Positions 34,561 to 43,075 of a DNA stretch of 64,000 nucleotides are shown here, piece after piece; position 1 is the first letter of the stretch; every line of letters starts with the position of its first letter. This DNA is from Dehalococcoidia bacterium. Lineage in GTDB: Bacteria; Chloroflexota; Dehalococcoidia; UBA2979. Location: the NCBI GenBank assembly GCA_023228825.1, contig JALOAL010000001.1, forward strand, positions 124,001 through 188,000, in the 5' to 3' direction. The notes under the pieces were generated by a model, which saw only the letters and a program-made list of their open reading frames with translations, made no database searches and was not told where the DNA came from. The translations under genes and the position numbers were made by a program.

Positions 34561-35622
34561 TCACCGCAGCAGCCCGAGTGCGCGCGCACGGGTCAGCGCA
34601 TACCCGTCCGTCATGCCGGAGACGTAGTCCGCCGCCCGCCGCCACGGCGGGTCGTCCGGCATCGAGAATCCGGTGATCTCCTGCGGGTGCGACTCGTAGT
34701 AGCGGTACAGGGCTTCCACCACCTGCTGGCCGCGGCGCGCCTCCACCAGCGTGTCCTCGTGCAGGTAGACGCGCTCGAACATGAACTCGCGTAGGGCGTC
34801 CGTGGCCTGCAACGCGGCGGGCGAGAGCCGAATGCGAGGGTCGATCTCGAACGTCGCCGCAGAGGCCTCCACCACGTCCGTCACCAGCGTCTCGATGCGC
34901 TGCGAGTGCGAGCGGCCGAGCGCCTGGTGCACTAGGTCCGGCAGGTCGGACTCCGCGATCAACTGGGCGCGGATCGCGTCCTCGATGTCGTGGTTGAGGT
35001 AGGCCAGCGAGTCCGCGAGTTTCACCACCTGGCCCTCCAGCGTGGAGGCGAATCCCCACGCCTCAGCCGCCACGGACTCCCGCACCTTGCTGTGCTTCAG
35101 GATGCCCTCGCGCGTCTCTGCGGTCAGGTTCAGGCCGCGACCGCCGTTCTCCAGCACCTCCACGATGCGGAGCGACTGCTCGTTGTGGCGGAAGCCCTCT
35201 GGCAGCAGGCCCGCCAGCGTCTCCTCGCCGGCGTGGCCGAAGGGCGTGTGCCCCATGTCATGCCCCAGCGCGATGGCCTCCGCCAGGTCCTCGTTCAGGT
35301 TGAGGGCGCGCGCGATGGTGCGCGCCACCTGCTGCACCTCGATGGTGTGGGTCATGCGCGTGACCACGTGGTCAGAGTCCGGATGCACAAAGACCTGCGT
35401 CTTGTGCTTCAGGCGGCGGAACGCGCGCGTGTGGATGATGCGGTCGCGGTCCACCTGGTACGCCAGCCGTGTGGGATCCGGCGCTTCCGGGAGGTCACGG
35501 CCGGCCGAAGTCGCTTCCCGCGCCGCCAGCGGGTGCAGGGCAGCCTCCCGCGCCTCCAGCACGGGGCGCACGCGGGCGAGTGCGGGCGAGGGTGAGGGTG
35601 ACGGTGACGGCTGCTCGGGCAT
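34561..35622 (-). CDS. dgt: dNTP triphosphohydrolase (dGTPase family)
   Basis: HD-domain dNTPase of 353 aa that hydrolyses deoxynucleoside triphosphates to nucleoside and triphosphate. The HD residues are in VTRMTHTIEVQQVA and IALGHDMGHTPFGHAGE (about residues 85-125), and RRLKHKTQVF precedes them as in the family. ATG 35622 (MPEQPSPSPS) is chosen; an in-frame GTG at 35703 would add 27 residues that overlap the likely promoter. The N-terminus has a Pro-Ser repeat from GGTGAG/GGTGAC-like DNA units. Placement beside dnaG and rpoD suits a role in replication. Confidence 0.9.
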   Translation of the reverse strand: MPEQPSPSPSPSPALARVRPVLEAREAALHPLAAREATSAGRDLPEAPDPTRLAYQVDRDRIIHTRAFRRLKHKTQVFVHPDSDHVVTRMTHTIEVQQVARTIARALNLNEDLAEAIALGHDMGHTPFGHAGEETLAGLLPEGFRHNEQSLRIVEVLENGGRGLNLTAETREGILKHSKVRESVAAEAWGFASTLEGQVVKLADSLAYLNHDIEDAIRAQLIAESDLPDLVHQALGRSHSQRIETLVTDVVEASAATFEIDPRIRLSPAALQATDALREFMFERVYLHEDTLVEARRGQQVVEALYRYYESHPQEITGFSMPDDPPWRRAADYVSGMTDGYALTRARALGLLR

Positions 35623-35686
35623 CCCGGCCAATCTGTTGGGGCGGATGCAGCGCCTGACGGGGGCCGCATCGCAAAACGATAACGGG

Positions 35687-35692
35687 AGTATA
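35687..35692 (-). promoter_or_regulatory. Candidate -10 box of dgt
   Basis: TATACT on the minus strand gives a leader of about 60 nt before ATG 35622. Confidence 0.4.
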
Positions 35693-35746
35693 CGATCAGT
35701 CACGCTTCATTCACCCATCGTCGATGCCGGAAGCGCGCCGCCCTCG

Positions 35747-35752
35747 TATACT
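35747..35752 (+). promoter_or_regulatory. Candidate -10 box of ppdK
   Basis: TATACT lies in a locally A/T-rich patch. No good -35 was seen 17 nt upstream. The implied leader is about 175 nt long. Confidence 0.4.
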
Positions 35753-35934
35753 TCGAGCAGGGATCGGCCGGGTGTGAGCACCCTGTCGACCGCTGTTGCC
35801 ACTCCCCACGGCCCCGATGAACGTGCGAGCCCGGCGTGATGGCCGGAGGCCTCGTTCCGGGCGTGGAATCTGCTTTCGCCGTCCCCAGGCCCACGTCGGC
35901 CTCCAGGGGGCGACGCCGATTTGGAAGGTCCGCC

Positions 35935-38679
35935 ATGACACTCGCATCAAAGGAGACGGACGCCCGACTATCAGAGCAGATGGTCCACTTCTTTGGTGAC
36001 GGGAAAGCGGCCACGGCAGACCGTACCGTGCTGGGCGGCAAGGGCGCTGGCCTGGCGGAGATGAGCAGCCTGGGCATTCCGGTGCCCCCCGGCTTCACCA
36101 TCACCACGGAGGTCTGCTCCGCCTACTACCAGAACGGACGCCAGTTCCCGGCAGGACTGGACGAGCAAGTCGCCGAGGGCATCCGTGAGATCGAGGAGCG
36201 CGTAGGCACGCGCTTCGGCGATCCGGACAACCCCCTGCTGGTCTCCGTGCGTTCCGGGGCGCGTGTCTCCATGCCCGGCATGATGGACACCATCCTTAAC
36301 CTCGGCCTGAACGACGCCACTGCGGAGGGCCTGACCGCCCGTTCCGGCAACGCGCGCTTCGTCTACGACTCCTACCGCCGCTTCGTCCAGATGTACGGCG
36401 ACGTCGTGCTGGGCGTGGGCAAGGCCTCCGAGACCGACCACGACCCGTTCGAGGCGCTCTTGAACGCGAAGAAGGCCGCCCGCGGCGTCTCCATTGACAC
36501 CGAACTGAGCGCGGAGGACCTGAAGGAACTGGTGGCGGAGTACAAGGCGCTTGTGCTGGAGCGCACCGGCTCGCCGTTCCCCGAGGACCCCAAGGAGCAG
36601 TTGTGGGGCGCCATTGGCGCCGTGTTCTCCTCCTGGGAGACGCCTCGCGCCGTGGTGTACCGGGAGATGCACGGCTACCCGGGCTGGTGGGGCACCGCCG
36701 TCAACGTGCAGGCCATGGTCTTCGGCAACCTGGGCGACGACTGCGCCACGGGCGTGCTCTTCACGCGTAACCCCAGCACCGGCGAGGCGCTGATCTTCGG
36801 CGAGTTCCTGGTGAACGCGCAGGGCGAGGACGTGGTGGCCGGTACCCGCACCCCGAGCCCCATCTCGGAGGCCGCGCGCGGCCCGCACGATCCACCGTCG
36901 CTGGAAGCCCAGATGCCGGAGGCGTACCGCGACCTGGCGGCCGCCTGCGCCACGCTGGAGAAGCACTTCCGCGACATGCAGGACATTGAGTTCACCGTCC
37001 AGCAGGGCCGTCTCTGGATCCTGCAGACCCGCAACGGCAAGCGCTCCGGCCAGGCGATGGTGAAGATCGCCGTGGACATGGTGCAAGAGGGCCTGCTGAG
37101 CGAGCGCGAGGCGCTGCTACGGCTGGACCCGGAGCAGTTGAACGAACTCCTGCACCCGGTCTTCGAACCCCGCGCGCGTCGCGAGGTGATCGCCTCGGGG
37201 CTGGCGGCATCGCCGGGTGCGGCCGTGGGCAAGGTGGTGTTCACCCCGGCGGACGCCGTGCAGTGGGCCGCCCGCGGGGAGGACGTCATCCTCGTCCGTG
37301 ACGAGACGAGCCCGGAAGACATCGAGGGCATGAAGGAAGCCCGCGCCATCCTCACGGCGCGCGGGGGCATGACCTCGCACGCGGCGGTGGTGGCGCGCGG
37401 CATGGGCAAGTGCTGCATCACCGGCTGCGCCGACCTGGAGATCGACTACGCACGCCGCGAGTTCCACGTGCAGGTGGAGGGCCAAGGCTCCGTGGTCGTC
37501 CGGGAGGGCGACGTCATCTCCCTCGACGGCACCTCGGGCGAGGTGATGCTGGGCGCGCTGCCACTGGCGGAGGCGCTGTTCCCGCCGGAGTACGACGAGT
37601 TGATGTCCTGGGTGGATCGCGAGCGCACGCTGGGCGTCCGCGCCAACGCGGACACGCCGGAGGACGCGGAGCGCGCTCGCGCCTTCGGGGCGGAGGGCAT
37701 TGGCCTCTGCCGGACGGAGCACATGTTCTTCGGCACGGATCGCATCCTGGCCATGCGCCAGATGATCCTGTCGCAGTCCGAGGAGGAGCGCCGGGCGGCG
37801 CTGGAGAAGATCCTGCCGTTCCAGCGCGAGGACTTCGCCGGGCTGCTGCGGGCGATGTCGCCGTTCCCCGTGACCATCCGCCTGCTGGACCCCCCGCTGC
37901 ACGAGTTCCTGCCGCACACGCCGCCAGAGGTGGCGGAACTGGCCGCGGCGCTCGGCCTGAAGGCGGCGGACGTGGAGGCGCGCGTCCACAACCTGAGCGA
38001 GTTCAACCCCATGCTGGGACACCGAGGCGTGCGCCTGGCCATTACCTACCCGGAGATCTACGAGATCCAGGTGCGCGCCATCATGGAGGCCGCCTGCGCC
38101 CTGAAGAAGGAGGGCCTGGAGGTCCACCCGGAGATCATGATCCCGCTGGTGGGCATGGACACGGAACTCCAGGTACTGCGCGCCCTGACCGAGGAGACCG
38201 CGGACCGCGTCTGCGAAGAGATGCAGGTCACCGTGGACTACACCGTGGGCACCATGATCGAGTTGCCTCGGGCATGTGTGGTGGCGGACAGCATCGCCGA
38301 GCACGCGGACTTCTTCTCGTTCGGCACGAACGACCTGACGCAGACCACCTTCGGCCTGTCCCGGGACGACGCGGGCCGCTTCCTACCGTCCTACATCAAG
38401 CACCACCTGCTGGAGCGCGACCCCTTCGTGGAACTCGACCGCGAGGGCGTGGGCGGCCTGATCCGCATGGGCATCGAGCGCGGCCGCAGCGTGAAGCCGA
38501 AGTTGAAGGTGGGCATCTGTGGCGAGCACGGCGGCAACCCGCCCTCCGTGCACTTCTGCCACGAGGCCGGCCTGGACTACGTCTCCTGCTCCCCGTACCG
38601 AGTCCCCATCGCCCGCCTCGCCGCCGCCCAGGCCGCCCTGGACGGCGACACCCTCGAGGGCCTGCCCAGCGCGCACTAA
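35935..38679 (+). CDS. ppdK: Pyruvate, phosphate dikinase
   Basis: PPDK interconverts pyruvate + ATP + Pi and phosphoenolpyruvate + AMP + PPi; 914 aa. The ATP-grasp domain begins VLGGKGAGLAEMSSLGIPVP. The swivelling phosphohistidine domain carries GGMTSHAAVVARGMG with catalytic His482. The C-terminal TIM barrel has GFGAEGIGLCRTEHMFF-type residues and CGEHGGNPPSVHFC, with the general-acid Cys and the PEP/pyruvate-binding region. Length and order are full. ATG 35935 follows GGAAGG at 6-nt spacing. The gene points to gluconeogenic or PPi-linked carbon metabolism. Confidence 0.97.
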   Translation: MTLASKETDARLSEQMVHFFGDGKAATADRTVLGGKGAGLAEMSSLGIPVPPGFTITTEVCSAYYQNGRQFPAGLDEQVAEGIREIEERVGTRFGDPDNPLLVSVRSGARVSMPGMMDTILNLGLNDATAEGLTARSGNARFVYDSYRRFVQMYGDVVLGVGKASETDHDPFEALLNAKKAARGVSIDTELSAEDLKELVAEYKALVLERTGSPFPEDPKEQLWGAIGAVFSSWETPRAVVYREMHGYPGWWGTAVNVQAMVFGNLGDDCATGVLFTRNPSTGEALIFGEFLVNAQGEDVVAGTRTPSPISEAARGPHDPPSLEAQMPEAYRDLAAACATLEKHFRDMQDIEFTVQQGRLWILQTRNGKRSGQAMVKIAVDMVQEGLLSEREALLRLDPEQLNELLHPVFEPRARREVIASGLAASPGAAVGKVVFTPADAVQWAARGEDVILVRDETSPEDIEGMKEARAILTARGGMTSHAAVVARGMGKCCITGCADLEIDYARREFHVQVEGQGSVVVREGDVISLDGTSGEVMLGALPLAEALFPPEYDELMSWVDRERTLGVRANADTPEDAERARAFGAEGIGLCRTEHMFFGTDRILAMRQMILSQSEEERRAALEKILPFQREDFAGLLRAMSPFPVTIRLLDPPLHEFLPHTPPEVAELAAALGLKAADVEARVHNLSEFNPMLGHRGVRLAITYPEIYEIQVRAIMEAACALKKEGLEVHPEIMIPLVGMDTELQVLRALTEETADRVCEEMQVTVDYTVGTMIELPRACVVADSIAEHADFFSFGTNDLTQTTFGLSRDDAGRFLPSYIKHHLLERDPFVELDREGVGGLIRMGIERGRSVKPKLKVGICGEHGGNPPSVHFCHEAGLDYVSCSPYRVPIARLAAAQAALDGDTLEGLPSAH

Positions 38680-38695
38680 GAAGCCGGATCCGCCC

Positions 38696-39361
38696 TCAGT
38701 CCCCCCGGCGCCCCACGTAGACCACGTGCGAGCGGCCTCGCTTGCCGTGGGCGGGGAGGCGGTGCTCGGAGGGGGTGAAGCCGGCAGCCCTGAGGCGACG
38801 CTGGGCCGTGCCGTCCGCGCCGACCGACCAGATCGCGAGGGCGCCCCCGGGGCGGAGCGCGCGCCGCGCGGCGGCCAGGCCGGCCGGGGTGTAGATCGCG
38901 TAGTTGCCTCGGTCAGTCAGGGAGTCGGGGCCGTTGTCCACGTCCAGCAGGATCGCGTCGAAGCGGTCGCGGCTGGCCTTGATGAGGCGGCCCACGTCAC
39001 CCACGTAGACCTCGGTGCGCGGGTCCTCCAGCGGGCGGCCGGCCAGGTCGCCCATGGGGCCGCGGTTCCAGTCCACCACCTCCGGCACGAGTTCCGCGAC
39101 GAGGACGGTGGAGGCGGCGTCCACCTGCTCCAGCGTGGCGGCCAGCGTGTACCCCATGCCGAGGCCGCCCACCAAGACGCTGGCGCCGGGCGGCGGCTCC
39201 GGGCACGCAAGGGCCATCATCGCCTGCTCAGAGTTGCGGGCGCGGCTCGTCATCAGGTCGTAGCCCTCGGCGCGGATCACGTACTCGCCGTCGTGGTGCA
39301 CGAGCGTGAGCACGCCGCCGTCCGGCAGCCGCGCCTCCGCGAGGTTCTCCCAGGGCTTCAC
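38696..39361 (-). CDS. Spermidine-synthase-like methyltransferase-fold protein
   Basis: Rossmann-fold protein of 221 aa related to polyamine synthases. It has a short N-terminal beta domain (LVHHDGEYVIRAEGYDLMTS), the nucleotide-binding loop VLVGGLGMGYTL, the acidic strand end VAELVPEVVDWN, and DAILLDVDNGPDSL in place of the catalytic DxxD loop. The canonical spermidine-synthase residues are not all retained, so a different aminopropyl- or methyl-transfer substrate is likely. It starts at GTG 39361 and converges with ppdK. Confidence 0.78.
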   Translation of the reverse strand: MKPWENLAEARLPDGGVLTLVHHDGEYVIRAEGYDLMTSRARNSEQAMMALACPEPPPGASVLVGGLGMGYTLAATLEQVDAASTVLVAELVPEVVDWNRGPMGDLAGRPLEDPRTEVYVGDVGRLIKASRDRFDAILLDVDNGPDSLTDRGNYAIYTPAGLAAARRALRPGGALAIWSVGADGTAQRRLRAAGFTPSEHRLPAHGKRGRSHVVYVGRRGD

Positions 39362-39423
39362 CAGCGCGCGCTTCTCATACCCCCACGGTAGCCCTCGCCG
39401 CAGTGGGGGGCGACGGGCCGGGG

Positions 39424-39675
39424 CTACGCGGCGGTGAGGGTGGGGAACGCCTTCAGCGCCGCGCTCACCTCGTCCGCTCGGGGGACGTCGGCCAGGTTCA
39501 CTCCCTGCGAGACACCGCGGAACTCCACGCCGAGCAGCGCGCCGCCCGCGTCGTAGTCCACCTGCCGCCCGTCACCGATCTCCTCGGTCCGGGCGACATC
39601 GCCAGGCTGGCGATCGGCGAACACGACGTAGAGGGCGTCAGCCTCCGGATCGAAGCGGATGAGGATCTGGCTCAC
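39424..39675 (-). CDS. DUF2283 protein (putative antitoxin partner)
   Basis: Small protein of 83 aa with the DUF2283 signature: FDPEADALYVVFADR near the N-terminus and YDAGGALLGVEFRGVSQGV. GTG 39675 starts 1 nt after the stop of the DUF4258 gene, with TGAGG as ribosome site. DUF2283 proteins are frequently encoded beside DUF4258 or RelE-like partners and are treated as putative antitoxins. The antitoxin role is inferred from this pairing only. Confidence 0.8.
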   Translation of the reverse strand: MSQILIRFDPEADALYVVFADRQPGDVARTEEIGDGRQVDYDAGGALLGVEFRGVSQGVNLADVPRADEVSAALKAFPTLTAA

Positions 39676-39676
39676 C

Positions 39677-39973
39677 TCAACGGCCCTTCTGCGTCCACCA
39701 TGCTGTGATCACCCGGGGACGCACTCCTCGTTCGTCCACGATGACGGTCAGCATCCGCCCATCGGGGACGATTCCATCGTATCGAGTTCCACGAGAGGTG
39801 GCAGGCGAACGCAGCGGGTCCGAGAGAACCGCGTCCACCATGGCCTCGGTGACCAACCGCTCCCGCATCTGATCCTGCGCGTGCCCTGTGAGTTCAAACT
39901 CGCTCGTAACTTGCCTCGGGCGGCCTGGGGCGAATAATGAATGTGCTACGCGTAAGGCCTGCCGAACCGCCAT
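39677..39973 (-). CDS. DUF4258 protein (putative toxin)
   Basis: Small protein with the DUF4258 core: LTGHAQDQMRERLVTEAMVDAVL, then GTRYDGIVPDGRMLTVIVDE and a C-terminal VITAWW strand. The family is thought to adopt a RelE/BrnT-like fold and pairs with DUF2283. The start is unsure: ATG 39973 overlaps the divergent LuxR start codon (shared CATG), and the next in-frame ATG would cut into the first core helix. Head-to-tail with DUF2283 at 1 nt, it makes a toxin-antitoxin-like operon. Confidence 0.7.
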   Translation of the reverse strand: MAVRQALRVAHSLFAPGRPRQVTSEFELTGHAQDQMRERLVTEAMVDAVLSDPLRSPATSRGTRYDGIVPDGRMLTVIVDERGVRPRVITAWWTQKGR

Positions 39974-42566
39974 GACTGGACTCATCGAACGTGAACTGCC
40001 GCTTGCCCTCTTGCAGGACGCGCTGGCCCAGGTGGGGCGCGGCCAGGGCAAGGTCGCGCTGGTCACAGGCGAGGCCGGGGCGGGCAAGACCAGCCTCCTG
40101 CGCGCCCTCGTAGACACGAGGCCGGCCGGGCGGGTGCTCCTCGGCGCCTGCGACGACCTCACCACGCCTCGCACGCTGGGGCCGGTGCGGGACTTCGCGC
40201 TGCAGGCGCCGGACCTGCGGGACGCGCTGATGGGCGGCAACCTGGACCGCGATCACGTGATGGCGCAGGTGCAGGCCGAACTCGGCCGTGGCCCCCACCC
40301 CACGCTCGCCATCATCGAGGACATCCACTGGGCAGACGACGCCACGGCGGACGTGCTGACGTTCCTCATCCGCCGTATCGAGTTCCTCCCGGTGTTCCTG
40401 GTCCTCACCGTCCGCGAGAGCGACCTGGACGAGACCTCGCGCGTGCGTCGCTTCCTGAACGCGCTGATCGCCGCGCGCTCGTCCATCCGCGTCGCCCTCG
40501 GGCCGCTGACGGAGGGGGCCGTGGTCACGCTGGGTGAGCAGGCGGGCCTAGACGGCGCGCTCCTCTACCGGGAGACCGAGGGCAACCCGTTCTACGTGAG
40601 CGAGGTACTGGCCGCACGGACGGAGGGCGTGCCCGCCGCAGTCCAGCACGCCGTCCTTGCGCGCGTGGCGGCGCTGCCGGAGGCGGCGCGCGATCTCCTG
40701 GAGTTGCTCTCGGTCACGCCGGGGCGCACGGACACCTACGTCCTGGACCACTGTCAGCCGGGGTGGACGGACGCCGTGGAGCCCGCAGAGCGGCGCGAGA
40801 TGGTGAGGCTGGAGGGCCACGCCCTGCGCTTCCGGCACGAACTGGCGCGACGCGCGGTGGAGGCAGCCCTGTCGCCCTCGCGGCGACAGTTGCGCCAGCG
40901 TCGGATACTCGGCGCCATGCGCGAGCGGGGGCGCGACTGGGCGAACATCATGCACCACGCCGTAAACATCGGAGACGTGGAGGCGATCGTCCAGTTCGGC
41001 CCGCCCTCCGCGAGGCGTGCCGCCCAGGCGAGCGCGTTCCGGCAGGCGAAGGCGCACTTCCGCAGCGTGCTCCCGCACGCCGAGCGCTTCGACCCCGCGG
41101 AGCGTGCGGCGCTGCACGAGGAATACTCACTGGTCTGCTTCAACACAGAGGACCGCGCGGAGGCCGTCGCCTCGGCAGAGGAGACGCTGCGCCTGCGGGA
41201 GGCCCTCGGAGATGCCGAGGCGCTCGGACGGGCGTTGCGCTGGCGCGGGCGGGTGGCGTGGTGGGACGGCAGGACGGCGGACGCGTGGACGTACGGCGAC
41301 CGGGCGATCGAGACGCTCGAACCGCTGGGGCGCAGCCCGGAACTGGCGCGCTCCTACGCCTTCCGGGCACAACTGGGCGTCATCACCCAGCGCCTGGACG
41401 TGGTCGCGGAGTGGGCGCCCCGGGCGATCGACCTCGCAACGGACCTCGGCGCGGACGGCGTCCGAGGGCTGGCGATGATCGCCCTCGGCCTGTCGGGCCT
41501 GGTGTCGGCGCGGCCGGGCGCGGACGAGATGGTGATGGAGGGTATTGCGCTCGCGAAGGCGGCCGGCCTCCATGACGAGGTAGCGCGCGCCTACATGAAC
41601 TTGGCGTTTACGAAGAACGCGTTCCGCGACTATGCGGCGGCGGAACGCCTGTTGGAGGAAGGCTCCGCGTTCGCCTCTGACCACGAACTGCTCTCCTACC
41701 TCGCGGACATGACGGCCACGCGCTGCATGTTCTGCCTGGACGTGGGGCGCTGGGACGAGGCGGTGGAGGCGGCGCGCCCCTTCGTCGCGCGCGACGACCT
41801 GCCGGTCACGGCCTTCCCGACGCTCTACGTGTCCGCGCGCATCCTGGCGCGTCGAGGCGACGCGGCGGCGGCGGCGCTGGTGGAGCGCACCTGGGCCACC
41901 GCCGAGCCCACGGGTGAACTGCAGCGCATCGGTCCGGCGGCCAGCCTGGCGGCGGAACTGGCGTTCCTGCAGGGCGGCTCACTCGCCGCGTCCGTGCCGC
42001 GCCTGCGACAGGCGCTGGCCCTCGCGGAGGCGGGGCGCATCGGACGCGTGGCGGGCGAGGCGGCGATGTGGCTGCAGCGCGCGGGAGCGCTCGAGGCGCC
42101 GCCGGCGGTGAGCGAGCCGGCCTACACCGCGATGATCGAGGGCAGGTGGACGGAGGCGGCCCGCATGTGGCACGACCTCGGCTGCCCGTACGAGGAGGCG
42201 GACGCTCTGGCCTGCACCGGCCAGCCCCAGGCGATGCAGGAGGCGCTGCGCATCCTGGAGGGGCTGGGTGCGGGGCCGCGCGCCGCCATGGTGCGGTCGG
42301 ACCTCCAGCGCCGAGGCGTCACCGTGCCCCGAGGGCCGCAGCGGGCGACGCGGGCGAACCCGGCCGGCCTGACGCGTCGCCAGGTGGACGTGGTGCGGCT
42401 GCTGGCCTCCGGACGGACGAACGCGGAGATTGCGGACGAACTTGTCCTGTCGACGCGCACGGTGGACCACCACGTGGCGGCCATCCTGCAGAAGTTGGAC
42501 GCCCGCAACCGCCGCGAGGCCGCCCGCCGCGCGGGCGAACTGGGCCTGCTGGAGCCGGCATCCTAG
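39972..42566 (+). CDS. LuxR-family regulator with large AAA ATPase and TPR-like region
   Basis: Large LuxR/MalT-type regulator of 864 aa. The N-terminal ATPase has Walker A GEAGAGKTS (33-41) and Walker B LAIIEDIHWADD (about 112). The middle (about 330-770) is a helical, Ala-rich repeat region of TPR type that usually binds the inducer. The C-terminal LuxR helix-turn-helix is LTRRQVDVVRLLASGRTNAE, then IADELVLSTRTVDHHVAAIL (about 800-850). ATG 39972 has no clear ribosome site; an ORF extension to 39888 overlaps the toxin-like gene. The target genes and signal are unknown. Confidence 0.9.
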   Translation: MTGLIERELPLALLQDALAQVGRGQGKVALVTGEAGAGKTSLLRALVDTRPAGRVLLGACDDLTTPRTLGPVRDFALQAPDLRDALMGGNLDRDHVMAQVQAELGRGPHPTLAIIEDIHWADDATADVLTFLIRRIEFLPVFLVLTVRESDLDETSRVRRFLNALIAARSSIRVALGPLTEGAVVTLGEQAGLDGALLYRETEGNPFYVSEVLAARTEGVPAAVQHAVLARVAALPEAARDLLELLSVTPGRTDTYVLDHCQPGWTDAVEPAERREMVRLEGHALRFRHELARRAVEAALSPSRRQLRQRRILGAMRERGRDWANIMHHAVNIGDVEAIVQFGPPSARRAAQASAFRQAKAHFRSVLPHAERFDPAERAALHEEYSLVCFNTEDRAEAVASAEETLRLREALGDAEALGRALRWRGRVAWWDGRTADAWTYGDRAIETLEPLGRSPELARSYAFRAQLGVITQRLDVVAEWAPRAIDLATDLGADGVRGLAMIALGLSGLVSARPGADEMVMEGIALAKAAGLHDEVARAYMNLAFTKNAFRDYAAAERLLEEGSAFASDHELLSYLADMTATRCMFCLDVGRWDEAVEAARPFVARDDLPVTAFPTLYVSARILARRGDAAAAALVERTWATAEPTGELQRIGPAASLAAELAFLQGGSLAASVPRLRQALALAEAGRIGRVAGEAAMWLQRAGALEAPPAVSEPAYTAMIEGRWTEAARMWHDLGCPYEEADALACTGQPQAMQEALRILEGLGAGPRAAMVRSDLQRRGVTVPRGPQRATRANPAGLTRRQVDVVRLLASGRTNAEIADELVLSTRTVDHHVAAILQKLDARNRREAARRAGELGLLEPAS

Positions 42567-42570
42567 GCGC

Positions 42571-42819
42571 TCAGCACCTCCGAGCCTGCCCGAAGATACG
42601 TCTCCGCAAGGCGCAGCACCTCCCGTCCGGCGCGAAGAGGCCGCTGGTTGCCACGTCGGACGAGGCGCACGGCCCGTCGATGCCGCTCCACAGGAGGAGG
42701 GCGCGCCGGGCGGCTTCCTTGTGGCTCCAGGAGACGCGTTCCGCCGTCCGTGCGTGGGCGGCCTGGTGTGTAGTGGATGGGATGGCCGCGTGGCGGTCCA
42801 GGGCGATGGTCTGTTCCAT
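42571..42819 (-). CDS. Small hypothetical protein (doubtful)
   Basis: An 82-codon reading frame from ATG 42819 with AAAGGGA about 9 nt upstream. It reads MEQTIALDRHAAIPSTTHQ and later HKEAARRALLLWSGIDG, with a Cys/Arg-rich tail. I recognise no domain. Codon use is less biased than in surrounding genes. If it is not real, the stretch 42567-43075 is non-coding apart from the glmS terminator. Confidence 0.35.
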   Translation of the reverse strand: MEQTIALDRHAAIPSTTHQAAHARTAERVSWSHKEAARRALLLWSGIDGPCASSDVATSGLFAPDGRCCALRRRIFGQARRC

Positions 42820-42975
42820 GATGCCCGCTCCCTTTCGTGATGCGGGGACTCGTTGACTGATGTCATCTTGCCCGCGAAGGCGGCGGGCCTCGTCGGCATC
42901 CATGCCCATATCGCCGGGGGCGGTGCCTAGATCCTCGGGGGTAGGGAGGGGCGCACGGGGCGGGTATGACGACAT

Positions 42976-43013
42976 AAAAAGGAGCGGCGCCGCCCGTGAA
43001 GGCGACGCCGCTC
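42976..43013 (-). terminator. Intrinsic terminator of glmS
   Basis: On the minus strand a 13-bp stem with one mismatch (GAGCGGCGTCGCC/GGCGGCGCCGCTC, loop of 6) is followed after two bases by TTTTT. It begins 63 nt after the glmS stop. It is the clearest intrinsic terminator in the window. Confidence 0.85.
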
Positions 43014-43075
43014 GGCCGTACCCCTGCCGCACGACCTGGGGAGCGTCGGCGGTGGTTGAGTGCTGTGACGTGTGA

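Larger units (their letters stand above)
35623..35934. other. dgt-ppdK divergent intergenic region with long ppdK leader
   Basis: There is no gene in these 312 nt. The region holds a minus-strand -10 (35687-35692) for dgt and a plus-strand TATACT (35747-35752) that would start ppdK transcription near 35759. That leaves a leader of about 175 nt with at least one small hairpin (GGGTG-TGAG-CACCC near 35770). I recognise no known riboswitch. Confidence 0.5.

Noticed and set aside
42860..43075. Plus-strand 71-codon ORF near the glmS terminator
   Set aside because: It runs straight through the terminator hairpin and has no ribosome site or family resemblance.
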